64,000 bases of DNA from JAWPMV01 sp038527215 (GCA_038527215.1 JBCBGC010000001.1:62001-126000), one strand, 5' to 3'. Shown: positions 44,318-53,821, counted from the stretch's first letter. Program-made: numbers and translations. Notes: a model not told the origin generated them from the letters alone.

Positions 44318-45907
44318 ATGAAAAAATATATCATACTCAGTTTAATGCTCCTGGCTGCTAGCCAGTTTGGCTGCCAGGAGAACTTCCTGGAGGAAGAGGT
44401 TTTCACCTTTCAGGCGCCCAAGGATTATTATTCCAATGAAGCCGAAGTGGTGGCTGCCGTCAATGGGATTTATGACGCGCTCATGACCTGGGATATGTGG
44501 GTGCAGCCCGCCTGGATTTGTCAGGCCCTGGAAAATGACGATATGTTTGCCCTGGATTGGGTAGCGGGTGGCTATGCCGGAAACCAAAATGGGCAGTGGT
44601 ATATCGAGCGACCCTGGAAGGGTTTTTACCAGGTCATCAACCGTTGTAACATCGTCCTGGATCGAGTTACCCCCTTAGACTTTTTAGCAGATGAAGCCAA
44701 AAATGCCGTTCTCGGGCAGGCCTATTTCCTCAGGGGATACTGCTATATGGAACTGGGCCGCTGGTTTGGCGATGCTCCTATTCGCACCAAATTTTATGAT
44801 CCCGCCACAGACTCACCCGATCTGGCCCGCAGCCCCTTAAGTGAAGTCTGGGCCCTGGCGGCCAGTGATTTAGAACAGGCAGGTGGCCTGCTACCTGCGG
44901 ATTTTAGCACGGGTTATTTTACAGATGCAGATCGAGGGCGTCCTACCGCTCCCTCAGCCTGGGGACTCCTGGCCAAATTACAAATGCACCGCGCGGGAGC
45001 AGAGCTAGGAGAGACTCAGCATTACGCAGACGCTATCGCTGCCGCAGAGCAGGTGAAAACCATGGCTGCCAGTGGGTTTCCTGCCCTGGCTGCGAATTAT
45101 ATGGATAATTATGATCAGGCGACCCAGGATATGAGTGATGAAATCCTCTTTAGCATACAAGCTACGCAGGCCCCAAATGAAGGTCCGGAACTCCCTCGAT
45201 ACTACGTGCCAGGGAATACGCCCTATGCCGGAGGGGGCGGAATTGGCGCTATCATGTTGAGAGAAGACTTCTACGATACTTTTGAGGATGGGGACAAAAG
45301 GGTCGAATTCGGACCCGCGCTTTTCGACGCCTGGACAGACCTTACCGGTACCCAGTTTTACAACTTTCGGACCTTGCCCAGTTCGGTAGTGAATATCCTT
45401 ACTGAAAATGTGGTGGATAATGGCTTTGGTCGAACCGGAAACAATACCTATCTGCTGATGGATGGGACGGAGGTGAGGGGAACGCCGAGCATTTTTATCA
45501 AAAAATATATCGACCCCAATTCTCAGGTGAAAGATGAAAATGGCTCCAATCCCATTATGCTGCGCTATGCCGACGTCTTGCTGCTGCTGGCGGAAGCGGA
45601 GAACGAAGTCAATGGTCCTACGGAGAAAGCCTATACTGCCCTCAACGAGGTCCGCACTCGGGCGGGCTTGGCTAATCTGACCGATGGCCTGAGCCAGGAA
45701 GATTTCCGTCAGGCCGTAAGAAACGAAAGACGCCATGAGCTGTATGCTGAATTCCAGCGCCGTTGGGATCTCAGACGCTGGGGCATCTGGTTGGAAACCA
45801 TGAATGCCGCGAACCGGAGCCGCTTAGCTTATCAGAAGCTGTACCCTATCTCTTCTGAAGAAATCGCCGCAAATGCGCTCATCAATGAAAATAATCCTGG
45901 CTGGTAA
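44318..45907 (+). CDS. susD: SusD/RagB-family surface lipoprotein
   Basis: This 529-residue protein has a lipobox (LLAASQFGC, Cys19) and the full SusD layout. The N-terminal helical pairs (FLEEEVFTFQAPKDYYSNEAEVVAAVNGIYDAL) and QAYFLRGYCYMELGRWFGDAPI are present. The C-terminal half has LRYADVLLLLAEAENEVNGPT, ALNEVRTRAGLA and ERRHELYAEFQRRWDLRRW. SusD proteins cap the SusC barrel on the cell surface and bind the glycan. The position directly after susC and before a GH26 mannanase indicates that it handles mannan oligosaccharides. Confidence 0.92.
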   Translation: MKKYIILSLMLLAASQFGCQENFLEEEVFTFQAPKDYYSNEAEVVAAVNGIYDALMTWDMWVQPAWICQALENDDMFALDWVAGGYAGNQNGQWYIERPWKGFYQVINRCNIVLDRVTPLDFLADEAKNAVLGQAYFLRGYCYMELGRWFGDAPIRTKFYDPATDSPDLARSPLSEVWALAASDLEQAGGLLPADFSTGYFTDADRGRPTAPSAWGLLAKLQMHRAGAELGETQHYADAIAAAEQVKTMAASGFPALAANYMDNYDQATQDMSDEILFSIQATQAPNEGPELPRYYVPGNTPYAGGGGIGAIMLREDFYDTFEDGDKRVEFGPALFDAWTDLTGTQFYNFRTLPSSVVNILTENVVDNGFGRTGNNTYLLMDGTEVRGTPSIFIKKYIDPNSQVKDENGSNPIMLRYADVLLLLAEAENEVNGPTEKAYTALNEVRTRAGLANLTDGLSQEDFRQAVRNERRHELYAEFQRRWDLRRWGIWLETMNAANRSRLAYQKLYPISSEEIAANALINENNPGW

Positions 45908-45934
45908 GGCTGCACCTTCATAATGGTCATACGC

Positions 45935-47080
45935 ATGAAAAAGATATTAATCCTGATGGCTCTATGGGGAATGTTCGGTAGCCTGACGGCCAAGGACGAA
46001 GGAGATCCTGTGCCTAAAACCCAGGCCCAAACTGTGGATCAACAGGCTACCCGGCAAACCAAGGCTCTGTGGATGAACCTCAAGCAGTTGGGTAAATCTC
46101 AGATTTTGTTCGGACATGAGGATGATCTGGCTTACGGCATCAACTGGCGAGCTGAACGAGGTAGGTCCGATGTGAAAGAGGTCTGCGGCTCCTACCCGGC
46201 CGTGTTTGGCTGGGACGTCTCCAAGCTTGGGAAACACCCCCATAACATTGACTCTGTGAACTTTCGAGACATGCGGAAATGGATGAAGCAGGCTTATAAA
46301 ATGGGAGCCATCAATACGATTAGCTGGCATTTAGATAATCCTGTAAGCAAGGGCGATAGCTGGGATACCACCCCTGCCGTCCGGCAGATCTTGCCGGGCG
46401 GGTCCCACCACGCAGCTTTTCTGGAAAAGCTGGACCTCTTTGCTGATTTTGTCAAAAAACTCAAAGTAGGCGTTTTTCGACGGCAGGCGGTACCCATCAT
46501 TTTCCGGCCTTTTCACGAGCATTCAGGCTCCTGGTTCTGGTGGGGAGAGGATTTCCGGACTGATGAAGAGTACATTCAACTCTGGCGATTTACGGTTCAC
46601 TACCTCAGGGACGAAAAAGGGCTGCACAATCTGCTCTATGCTTATTCTCCCGATATCGTTTCTTCCAAGGAAGAATACCTCAAGTGCTATCCAGGGGATG
46701 AATATGTAGATATCCTGGGCATGGACAATTACCAGGATTTTCGTTCCAGTGGCAATCCTGCTGACTTCCCGGCGCGCACCCGGATGCTGGTAGAGTTGGC
46801 GGAGGAAAAAGGCAAACCATCTGCCTTGACCGAAACTGGCTCGGAAGGGATTCCCAATCCAGAGTGGTGGACGGGTGTACTGTTGGAGCAATTGAAAAAG
46901 GACCCGCTAGCCAGTGGCATTTCCTATTTGCTGGTTTGGCGGAACGGCTGGGTTCCTCACCACTTTGGGCCCTATCCGGATCATCACAGTGCGGAAGATT
47001 TTCGGAAGTTTTTTGATGATCCGATGATTTGGTTTGCTGATCATCTTCCCGATCTTTACCGCTATCCTGCTACCTACTAA
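45935..47080 (+). CDS. GH26 beta-mannanase
   Basis: This protein of about 381 residues begins at ATG 45935 with a signal peptide (MKKILILMALWGMFGSLTAK). The (beta/alpha)8 domain has acid/base Glu195 in RPFHEHSGSWFWWG and nucleophile Glu300 in SALTETGS, both diagnostic for GH26. Full-length members cleave beta-1,4-mannan by retention. A close functional match is B. fragilis ManA, which makes mannobiose from mannan ends; the neighbours here (epimerase and phosphorylase) imply the same product. There is no lipobox and no T9SS domain, so it is probably periplasmic. It is third in the susC operon. Confidence 0.88.
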   Translation: MKKILILMALWGMFGSLTAKDEGDPVPKTQAQTVDQQATRQTKALWMNLKQLGKSQILFGHEDDLAYGINWRAERGRSDVKEVCGSYPAVFGWDVSKLGKHPHNIDSVNFRDMRKWMKQAYKMGAINTISWHLDNPVSKGDSWDTTPAVRQILPGGSHHAAFLEKLDLFADFVKKLKVGVFRRQAVPIIFRPFHEHSGSWFWWGEDFRTDEEYIQLWRFTVHYLRDEKGLHNLLYAYSPDIVSSKEEYLKCYPGDEYVDILGMDNYQDFRSSGNPADFPARTRMLVELAEEKGKPSALTETGSEGIPNPEWWTGVLLEQLKKDPLASGISYLLVWRNGWVPHHFGPYPDHHSAEDFRKFFDDPMIWFADHLPDLYRYPATY

Positions 47081-47100
47081 CTACCTGCAACGGATCTATC

Positions 47101-48957
47101 ATGAGTTTAAGTGGAATTGATATTGGCATCGTGCTGATCTATATCGTTGGAACCATCTTCGTGGGGTTCTGGCTATCCAAGCGCGCTTCCACCAATTTAG
47201 AAAGTTATTTTCTGGGCGGTAAATCCATCCCATGGTATATGCTCGGACTGTCAAACGCCTCCGGGATGTTTGACATTTCGGGAACCATGTGGATGGTTTA
47301 CCTTTTGTTTGTATATGGCTTAAAAAGCGTCTGGATTCCCTGGCTATGGCCCGTATTCAACCAGATCTTTTTGATGATTTTCTTGTCTATCTGGTTGCGG
47401 CGCTCGAACGTAATGACCGGAGCGGAGTGGATCAAATTTCGCTTCGGAGGCGGACCTGGGGCTAATTTATCACACCTGATCGTGGTCGTCTTTGCGGTGA
47501 TCGTAGTGATTACCTATGTGGCCTACGGTTTTATTGGGATTGGCAAATTCGCCGCGGTATTCCTGCCCTGGCAGCTCTCCGCTGATCCCGCCACCAATGA
47601 TATCCTCTATGGCTTGATTTTTACCGGCATTACGGCAGTCTATGTGGTAAAAGGGGGCATGTACTCCGTGGTGTTTACGGAAGTGCTCCAATATGTCATC
47701 ATGACCATTGCCAGCATCGCCATTGGCATCATCGCCATGCAGGCGGTTTCCCCAGATGTGCTGGCCAATTTCATCCCGGAGGATTGGGGTAACCTCTTTT
47801 TCGGATGGGAACTGGGCCTGGACTGGTCCGAGCATTTGCCTTCCGCCATGAATAAAATCGCCGAAGATGGCTGGGAGTTATTTGGCATTTTCTTCATGAT
47901 GGTCCTCTTGAAAGGGGTCTTGCAGAGTATGGCGGGTCCGGCCCCCAACTATGACATGCAGCGGATTCTTTCGACCCGAACCCCTAAGGAAGCCGCCAAG
48001 ATGAGTGGCATCGTCAATGTGGTATTGCTGTTCCCCCGCTATATGTTGATTGCCGGACTGACCATCCTGGCGCTGGTCTTCTTCAGTGATGAGTTGAACA
48101 GCATGGGCGATCAACTGGATTTTGATCAAATACTGCCTTTTGCCATTCGGGAATTCGTGCCGGCTGGGTTAATGGGACTCCTGATTGCGGGACTCTTAGC
48201 TGCTTTTATGTCCAGCTTTGCCGCCTCCGTCAATGCGGCTCCCGCTTACATTGTCAATGATATTTACAAGCGTTATATCAATCCTGAGGGTTCCGACAAA
48301 CTATACGTCAGGCTCAGCTATCTGGCTTCTGCCCTGGTCGTAGTGGTGGGGATTTTTGCGGGTTTTTTCCTGGATTCCCTGACCGATGTCATTGATTGGT
48401 TGGTTGCTGCGCTCTACGGAGGCTATACCGCTGCCAACCTATTGAAATGGTATTGGTGGCGCTTTAATGGATATGGTTATTTCTGGGGCATGGTAGCAGG
48501 AATCCTGGCTGCGATGATCCTGCCTACCGCTTTGCCAGAATTTTCAGCCCTGGAAGCCTTCCCCATCAACCTGGGATTATCCTTTACCGCCTGTGTGCTG
48601 GGAAGCCTGCTTACGCCAGCAAATGAGCAAGAGGTACTAGAGGATTTTTACTTAAAAGTGCGCCCTTGGGGATTTTGGAAACCCGTATATCGCAGCCTTA
48701 AAGAAAAGCATCCAGAACTCCTTGAAAATCGCGATTTTGGGCGGGATATGCTCAACGTGGCTGTTGGCATGGTCTGGCAAACAGCCTTGACGGCTGCGCC
48801 TATCTTCATGATTATTCAATCCTTTACTTATATGTGGATAGCCTTGGCCGTGGTGGCAGTAGCCAGCCTGTTTCTAAAATGGAACTGGTATGATAAAATG
48901 GAGGATTATCCTGCTGATTTGGCAGCTTTTCCAGAAAAAGAAAAAATTTCAACGTAA
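47101..48957 (+). CDS. SSS-family sodium:solute symporter
   Basis: This 618-residue membrane protein has about 13-15 hydrophobic helices and sodium:solute symporter features. These include the early GIDIGIVLIYIVGTIFVGFW helix, SNASGMFDISGTMWM and, in the later half, LMGLLIAGLLAAFMSSFAAS followed by VNAAPAYIVNDIYKRYI. The family couples sugar or other substrates to sodium influx at the inner membrane. The gene lies between the mannanase and the phosphorylase, and equivalent B. fragilis clusters contain a sugar transporter at this place, so the likely substrate is mannobiose. It is 20 bases after the mannanase and 19 before the phosphorylase gene. Confidence 0.85.
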   Translation: MSLSGIDIGIVLIYIVGTIFVGFWLSKRASTNLESYFLGGKSIPWYMLGLSNASGMFDISGTMWMVYLLFVYGLKSVWIPWLWPVFNQIFLMIFLSIWLRRSNVMTGAEWIKFRFGGGPGANLSHLIVVVFAVIVVITYVAYGFIGIGKFAAVFLPWQLSADPATNDILYGLIFTGITAVYVVKGGMYSVVFTEVLQYVIMTIASIAIGIIAMQAVSPDVLANFIPEDWGNLFFGWELGLDWSEHLPSAMNKIAEDGWELFGIFFMMVLLKGVLQSMAGPAPNYDMQRILSTRTPKEAAKMSGIVNVVLLFPRYMLIAGLTILALVFFSDELNSMGDQLDFDQILPFAIREFVPAGLMGLLIAGLLAAFMSSFAASVNAAPAYIVNDIYKRYINPEGSDKLYVRLSYLASALVVVVGIFAGFFLDSLTDVIDWLVAALYGGYTAANLLKWYWWRFNGYGYFWGMVAGILAAMILPTALPEFSALEAFPINLGLSFTACVLGSLLTPANEQEVLEDFYLKVRPWGFWKPVYRSLKEKHPELLENRDFGRDMLNVAVGMVWQTALTAAPIFMIIQSFTYMWIALAVVAVASLFLKWNWYDKMEDYPADLAAFPEKEKIST

Positions 48958-48976
48958 CACTCTCTGAATAGAAAAT

Positions 48977-50167
48977 ATGTTCAATTTCGCGGCTCGCAAG
49001 GCCCAGCTTTTACAAGCCTACGAAGCCTTGATCAGCAGACCCAATCCGCCTCAGTCCTCTCACAATGGCATTTACCAGCGGTATACGCATCCCGTTGTAA
49101 CTGCTGCGCATGCCCCGCCGGAGTGGCGATATGATTTTAATCCGGAAACCAATCCTTTCCTCATGGAACGCTTAGGCGTCAATGCCACCTTCAATTCAGG
49201 GGCCATCCTTTGGCAGGGCAAGTATGTGTTGGTGGTGCGGGTAGAAGGGGTAGACCGAAAGTCATTCTTCGGCATTGCCGAAAGCCCCAATGGCATAGAT
49301 AATTTTCGTTTCCGCCCTTTTCCCTGTGTGATCCCTGAGACCGCGGAACCAGATACCAATATTTATGACATGCGGCTCACGGCTCATGAGGACGGCTGGA
49401 TTTACGGCCTTTTTTGTACCGAAAGAAAAGATCCCCATGCGCCTCCCGGGGATACCTCCTCTGCTTCCGCCCAATGTGGGATCGTGCGGACAAAGGATCT
49501 CCAAACCTGGGAAAGGCTGCCGGATTTGATAACGCCATCTGCACAGCAGCGCAATGTCGTGTTGCATCCGGAATTCGTGGATGGGCAATATGCCTTGTAT
49601 ACCCGTCCGCAGGATGGCTTCATAGGCGTTGGTAAAGGTGGAGGCCTGGGCTGGGGCTTGTCCCGGAGCATGGACCCTGCCCTCATCGACCGGGAAGAAG
49701 TGATTGATGAAAGGGTATACCATACCATCAAAGAAGTGAAAAACGGACAAGGACCTGCGCCTCTGAAAACGGCCGAAGGTTGGCTCCATCTGGCGCATGG
49801 CGTAAGAAATACCGCTGCTGGACTTCGTTATGTCCTCTACCTTTTTATGACCGACCTGGAGGAACCCTGGCGCATCACCCATCAGCCTGCGGGCCACTTC
49901 ATTGCGCCTGAGGGAGAAGAAAGGGTAGGCGATGTGTCCAATGTGGCCTTTGCCAACGGGTGGATCATCAATGAAAAAGAGGAGGTATTTATTTATTACG
50001 CCTCTTCCGACACGCGACAGCATGTGGCCACTACGACCCTTGCTCAACTGTTGGATTATGTAAAAAACACCCCGGCTGATGGCTTGACCTCTGCCAGCAG
50101 TGTGGCGGAAAGAATTTCCCTGATCAAGCGTAACCAGATCCTGGAAAATGGCGAAAAAACCACATGA
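48977..50167 (+). CDS. mgp: GH130 4-O-beta-D-mannosyl-D-glucose phosphorylase
   Basis: This 396-residue cytosolic enzyme is of the GH130 five-blade propeller type. The catalytic proton donor Asp131 lies in TNIYDMRLTAHEDGW, the same number as in B. fragilis MGP. Other family features are LGVNATFNSGAILWQGKYVLV, LHPEFVDGQYALYTRPQ and GAGPPPLKT-like (GQGPAPLKTAEGWL). It should convert mannosyl-glucose and phosphate to alpha-mannose 1-phosphate and glucose. No signal peptide is present. It overlaps the next gene, the epimerase, by 20 bases, which suggests coupled translation. Together they form the internal half of the mannan pathway. Confidence 0.9.
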   Translation: MFNFAARKAQLLQAYEALISRPNPPQSSHNGIYQRYTHPVVTAAHAPPEWRYDFNPETNPFLMERLGVNATFNSGAILWQGKYVLVVRVEGVDRKSFFGIAESPNGIDNFRFRPFPCVIPETAEPDTNIYDMRLTAHEDGWIYGLFCTERKDPHAPPGDTSSASAQCGIVRTKDLQTWERLPDLITPSAQQRNVVLHPEFVDGQYALYTRPQDGFIGVGKGGGLGWGLSRSMDPALIDREEVIDERVYHTIKEVKNGQGPAPLKTAEGWLHLAHGVRNTAAGLRYVLYLFMTDLEEPWRITHQPAGHFIAPEGEERVGDVSNVAFANGWIINEKEEVFIYYASSDTRQHVATTTLAQLLDYVKNTPADGLTSASSVAERISLIKRNQILENGEKTT

Positions 50168-51392
50168 AATAAGCCAGGGGACAGTGCAACTCGACCTCTC
50201 CCCTGAGGCCTTGCTCCAATTCCAACAAGAACTACAAACCGAACTGCAGCATATCCTGCAATGGTGGATAGACCGCATGCCTGACCAGGATGCAGGTGGA
50301 TTCTTTGGCTTGATAGACGGATATAACCAACTGCATGAGCAGGCAGATAAGGCGCTCATCCTACACACCCGTTTGCTATGGACTTTTTCCGAGGCCAGTC
50401 GGCTTCATTTTCAGGAAACTTACCTGGCCATGGCTGATCGGGCTTACGCCTTTCTCATGCAGTTTTTCTGGGATCATGGTGAAGGGGGCTTTTACTGGAC
50501 CCTGAGCCGGTGGGGGGAGGTCATAGAGCCGAAAAAGCAGATTTATGGGCAGGCTTTTGCTATCTATGCCCTGGCTGCTTACTACCGGGTTTCTGGAAAA
50601 AAAGAAGCACTGGAAAGGGCTTTTGAGGTATACTGGTTGATCGAAAAGTACAGCCAGGACAAAAAGGATGGCGGCTATTGGGAGGCCTTTACCCGGGACT
50701 GGGGCCCCATGGCAGATATGCGCCTGAGTGAAAAAGACGCTAACTCGGCCAAAACCATGAATACCCACCTGCACATTCTGGAAGCCTATGCGACCTTATA
50801 TGAAGTTTCCGGAGAGCAATATGTAGCTGATTCCTTGCAGGCCCTGGTGGAGACTTTTCTGAATCGGATTATTGGTTCGGACAAAAGCCATATGCGCCTT
50901 TTCTTCGATCCCAAATGGAAGGTGGAGGTTGCGGATATTTCTTATGGCCACGATATTGAGGCGGCCTGGCTATTGGGCGAAGCGGTAGCCTTACTGCCTG
51001 ATCCATCCCTGCGGAAAAAAGTAGAGGAATGGGCGGTGCTCATCGCCCGCAAAACCTACCAGGAAGGACAGGATGTAGATGGAGGACTGGTAGATCACGC
51101 CAATGCCAGTGGATGGACAAAAACCCACAAAGATTGGTGGCCGCAGGTAGAAGCCATGGTGGGTTTCCACTATGCCTATGAGCTTTCCCAGGATGAGGCC
51201 TTCCTGCATGCCATGCTCCGGGCCTGGAATTTTATCAAGGAAAAAATCAAAGATCCCCTGTCCGGAGAGTGGTTATGGGGCATTGATGAGCGAGGCTTAC
51301 CGGATCGAAGCAAGGAAATTGCCGGTCCCTGGAAGACCCCTTACCATAACGGTCGGGCCTTGATGGAACTCCTGAGAAGAGGGCGGAGTTAA
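50148..51392 (+). CDS. mannobiose/cellobiose 2-epimerase (AGE family)
   Basis: This 414-residue enzyme has an (alpha/alpha)6 barrel of the AGE/cellobiose 2-epimerase type. Recognisable elements are GGFFGLIDGYNQLHEQADKALILHTRLLW, EGGFYWTLSRWG, TMNTHLHILEAYATLY, ISYGHDIEAAWLLGEA and a late DWWPQVEAMVGF, which together hold the histidines that remove and return the proton at C2. Next to GH130 and GH26 the likely reaction is mannobiose to mannosyl-glucose. No signal peptide, so cytosolic. It is the last gene of the operon. Its stop codon overlaps the stop of the convergent gene by 4 bases (TTAA), leaving no room for a terminator between them. Confidence 0.85.
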   Translation: MAKKPHEISQGTVQLDLSPEALLQFQQELQTELQHILQWWIDRMPDQDAGGFFGLIDGYNQLHEQADKALILHTRLLWTFSEASRLHFQETYLAMADRAYAFLMQFFWDHGEGGFYWTLSRWGEVIEPKKQIYGQAFAIYALAAYYRVSGKKEALERAFEVYWLIEKYSQDKKDGGYWEAFTRDWGPMADMRLSEKDANSAKTMNTHLHILEAYATLYEVSGEQYVADSLQALVETFLNRIIGSDKSHMRLFFDPKWKVEVADISYGHDIEAAWLLGEAVALLPDPSLRKKVEEWAVLIARKTYQEGQDVDGGLVDHANASGWTKTHKDWWPQVEAMVGFHYAYELSQDEAFLHAMLRAWNFIKEKIKDPLSGEWLWGIDERGLPDRSKEIAGPWKTPYHNGRALMELLRRGRS

Positions 51393-52813
51393 GAATTTAC
51401 TTTTTCGTTGAGCGGATACCCAAATAGGCCTTTGGTCTTGACCGCCTGGGCTACCGCATCTGGCACCATACTTTCCCAGCCAGACTTTCCTTCGCGGATC
51501 ATGGCCAACACCTGATCAGAGGTAATGTGTAGCAGGTCCGGATCGACCCCTTCTATATCCTCGATCTTATTGGTATCTACCAGAAATTGGAAAAGGTGGA
51601 ACATCTCCTTGCGGGGAAGCTGGAAATTCTGGCTGGAGTACAACTCTTCAGCATACTCGATCAAGGCAGGGTACACATAGAATTTGACATCTACCCCAAA
51701 TAAGATTCCGAAAGCCTCGAGAATTCCTCCCCGTAAGTCTTTGTAATAGGACTCATCGAATATCATTTCCAGGTTGTAAACCCCCAGCACCATCCCGATT
51801 TTTCGTTTGCGGGTGAACTTGGCCAGGTGAGACACCAGGCGGTAGTATTCCTGAAAGTTGGAGACCATAACCGTCATGCCCAGGCTGCCCAGAATGTCCA
51901 CCCGATCCAGAAAGTCTTTTTCATCTATGATGCCTTCATCGGTGAGATTCTTTAGGGTGAGTTCGGCCAGCGGTAACAAATCCTTTTCCTTTACGCCCTC
52001 CTCTTCCAAAAACTGCTTCATGCCAGAATGGATCATGTCCATGTTGACATGGGTAGGCGGACGGAACCGTCCCCGAAATACCAGCACATTTTTCTTATAG
52101 AGGGCGTCGGCAGGATGCAATACTTCTCCGTTAGGCCCAAACATAGCCCCGTTGGTCATGCCTGTTTTCACCAGCTTGAGGGCGAGCAGTCGATTATCCA
52201 CCCATTCAAAATTAGGGCCGCTCATGCGCAGGCTGTCCACTTCGATACGATCCGAAGAAAGGCCCTCCATTAAGGTGCGGAGAAAGGTGTCGGTGTCGTG
52301 GGGGAAGTGGTAGCAGGCGTAAATAAGGTTGACCCCCATGATGCCAATGACTTCCTGCTGCCAGATTTGCTCATTGTCTTTGAGGACAACGTGCAGAATA
52401 ATATCGTTGGGAGGGGTATGAGGCGAAAGCTGAACCTTGATCCCAATCCAACCGTGCCCCTGATTGGTTTTTCGATAGTTGATGACCTCTACCGTATTGG
52501 CCAGGGCGAAGAAGCATTTCTCGTGCGCTTGGTCAGTCAGGCGCTCTTCCAGAAGCCGATATTCATGATCGAGCATGGTGAGCATGCGATCTTTGGAGAC
52601 ATACCTTTTCGCCTTGCCATAGATCGCATCGCTGAATTTCATGTCATAAGCTGACATGGTCTTGGCAATAGTTCCGGAGGCTCCCCCAGCTTTGAAAAAA
52701 TGATCTGCGGTCCGTTGGCCAGCGCCAATTTCGGCAAAGGAGCCGTACCAGGCCGAATTGAGGTTGATTTTCAACGCTTTTTCCTTGGTGGTCAGCTCCC
52801 TAAATTGCTCCAT
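51389..52813 (-). CDS. conserved protein with nucleotidyltransferase-like motif
   Basis: This 474-residue protein has no signal peptide. It has long conserved-looking stretches near the N-terminus (FAEIGAGQRTADHFFKAGGA, SGTIAKTMSAYDMKFSDAIYG), then LDHEYRLLEERL, and a central VLVFRGRFRPPTHVN that resembles the G-R-F-x-P-x-H motif of NMN/NaMN adenylyltransferases. I recall homologues across several phyla that are labelled nicotinate-nucleotide adenylyltransferase, but the rest of the sequence is unlike that small enzyme and this remains unproven. The real role may be different. The gene reads toward the mannan operon and shares its stop codon region with it. Confidence 0.55.
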   Translation of the reverse strand: MEQFRELTTKEKALKINLNSAWYGSFAEIGAGQRTADHFFKAGGASGTIAKTMSAYDMKFSDAIYGKAKRYVSKDRMLTMLDHEYRLLEERLTDQAHEKCFFALANTVEVINYRKTNQGHGWIGIKVQLSPHTPPNDIILHVVLKDNEQIWQQEVIGIMGVNLIYACYHFPHDTDTFLRTLMEGLSSDRIEVDSLRMSGPNFEWVDNRLLALKLVKTGMTNGAMFGPNGEVLHPADALYKKNVLVFRGRFRPPTHVNMDMIHSGMKQFLEEEGVKEKDLLPLAELTLKNLTDEGIIDEKDFLDRVDILGSLGMTVMVSNFQEYYRLVSHLAKFTRKRKIGMVLGVYNLEMIFDESYYKDLRGGILEAFGILFGVDVKFYVYPALIEYAEELYSSQNFQLPRKEMFHLFQFLVDTNKIEDIEGVDPDLLHITSDQVLAMIREGKSGWESMVPDAVAQAVKTKGLFGYPLNEKVNS

Positions 52814-52921
52814 AGATGTTCCCGGCTAAATTGGCTACACGAAGGTAATGATTCGTCCCCATTTTTAGAACGAAACTTATTGCCAGAAGTGACAAGGAAG
52901 AAAAAATTTCTTTCAGGCTAT

Positions 52922-53821
52922 TTATTCGGAGACAGCAGTACTTTCCTTGCTACGAAACCGCTCCCGCAAGGCCCGGGCGGTTTTATGATTCCCTTTTGGA
53001 TCCCATCCCGGGGGACGGAGCATCAGGTTGAGCTTTTGTCGCCAACTCAGGGGTTGCTTTAATTCCCGGAAAATATTCACATACTCATGCCAGGCAATCT
53101 GCCAGGGATGATAAGTATCAATATTCTCTGTGATCCCATAAATAGGTTTTTCTTCAGGCAATTCCTGCTGGAAAGTGCCAAACATTCGGTCCCAAATGAT
53201 CAGGGTGCCCGCATGATTCCGGTCCAGGTAGATGGGATTTACCGCGTGGTGCACCCGGTGGTGGGAAGGGGTGTTAAAAATCCATTCCAGCGGACCTAAG
53301 CGGTCAATTTTTTCCGTGTGAACCCAGAATTGATAGATCAGGTTGGTAGACAAAAGGGTCATGACCATCAGGGGCTCAAAGCCTAGCAAAGGCAACCAGA
53401 GCCAGAAGAAGTATTTGTAAAAACGCTCTCCCCAACTTTGCCTAAGGGCTACACTCAGGTTGAATTTCTGAGAGCTATGATGGTTGATATGAGATGCCCA
53501 GAGGAAACGAATTTCATGACTCAACCGATGGTGCCAGTAAAAGCTAAAGTCTTCGAGGAAAAAGCAAAGGACCCAAACCCACCACTGCCACTCCAATTGG
53601 GGGAACAAGGCAAATTGATGCAGAAACTCAAAAGCCAGGAATGCCAGGGTCTTGGTGAGAATTTCAATGATGGAAGAGCCTATACCCATGGAAATATTGG
53701 CCATGGAATCCTTTAACTCATAAGTACCCAGACTATCTTTCACACTTAAAAAGACTTCCAATCCGATCAGGAGCAGGAAAAAGGGAATAGCGTAAGTGAC
53801 GGGGTCTTGAAGTGGATCCAT
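52922..53821 (-). CDS. sterol desaturase/fatty-acid hydroxylase-family membrane enzyme
   Basis: This 299-residue protein has four or five hydrophobic segments and the three histidine clusters of the family: HHRLSH, HINHHSS and SHHRVHHA. These bind a di-iron centre in the membrane. The family includes C4/C5 sterol and alkylglycerol hydroxylases and bacterial fatty-acid or carotenoid hydroxylases. The substrate cannot be deduced here, but no sterol genes are visible, so a fatty acyl or carotenoid substrate seems more likely. It follows a 612-bp non-coding region and precedes the previous gene by 108 bases. Confidence 0.85.
   Translation of the reverse strand: MDPLQDPVTYAIPFFLLLIGLEVFLSVKDSLGTYELKDSMANISMGIGSSIIEILTKTLAFLAFEFLHQFALFPQLEWQWWVWVLCFFLEDFSFYWHHRLSHEIRFLWASHINHHSSQKFNLSVALRQSWGERFYKYFFWLWLPLLGFEPLMVMTLLSTNLIYQFWVHTEKIDRLGPLEWIFNTPSHHRVHHAVNPIYLDRNHAGTLIIWDRMFGTFQQELPEEKPIYGITENIDTYHPWQIAWHEYVNIFRELKQPLSWRQKLNLMLRPPGWDPKGNHKTARALRERFRSKESTAVSE

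Noticed and set aside
49262..50368. 368-codon minus-strand open frame
   Set aside because: It covers the reverse of the GH130 gene and part of the epimerase; Cys/Ser-rich composition typical of a shadow frame.
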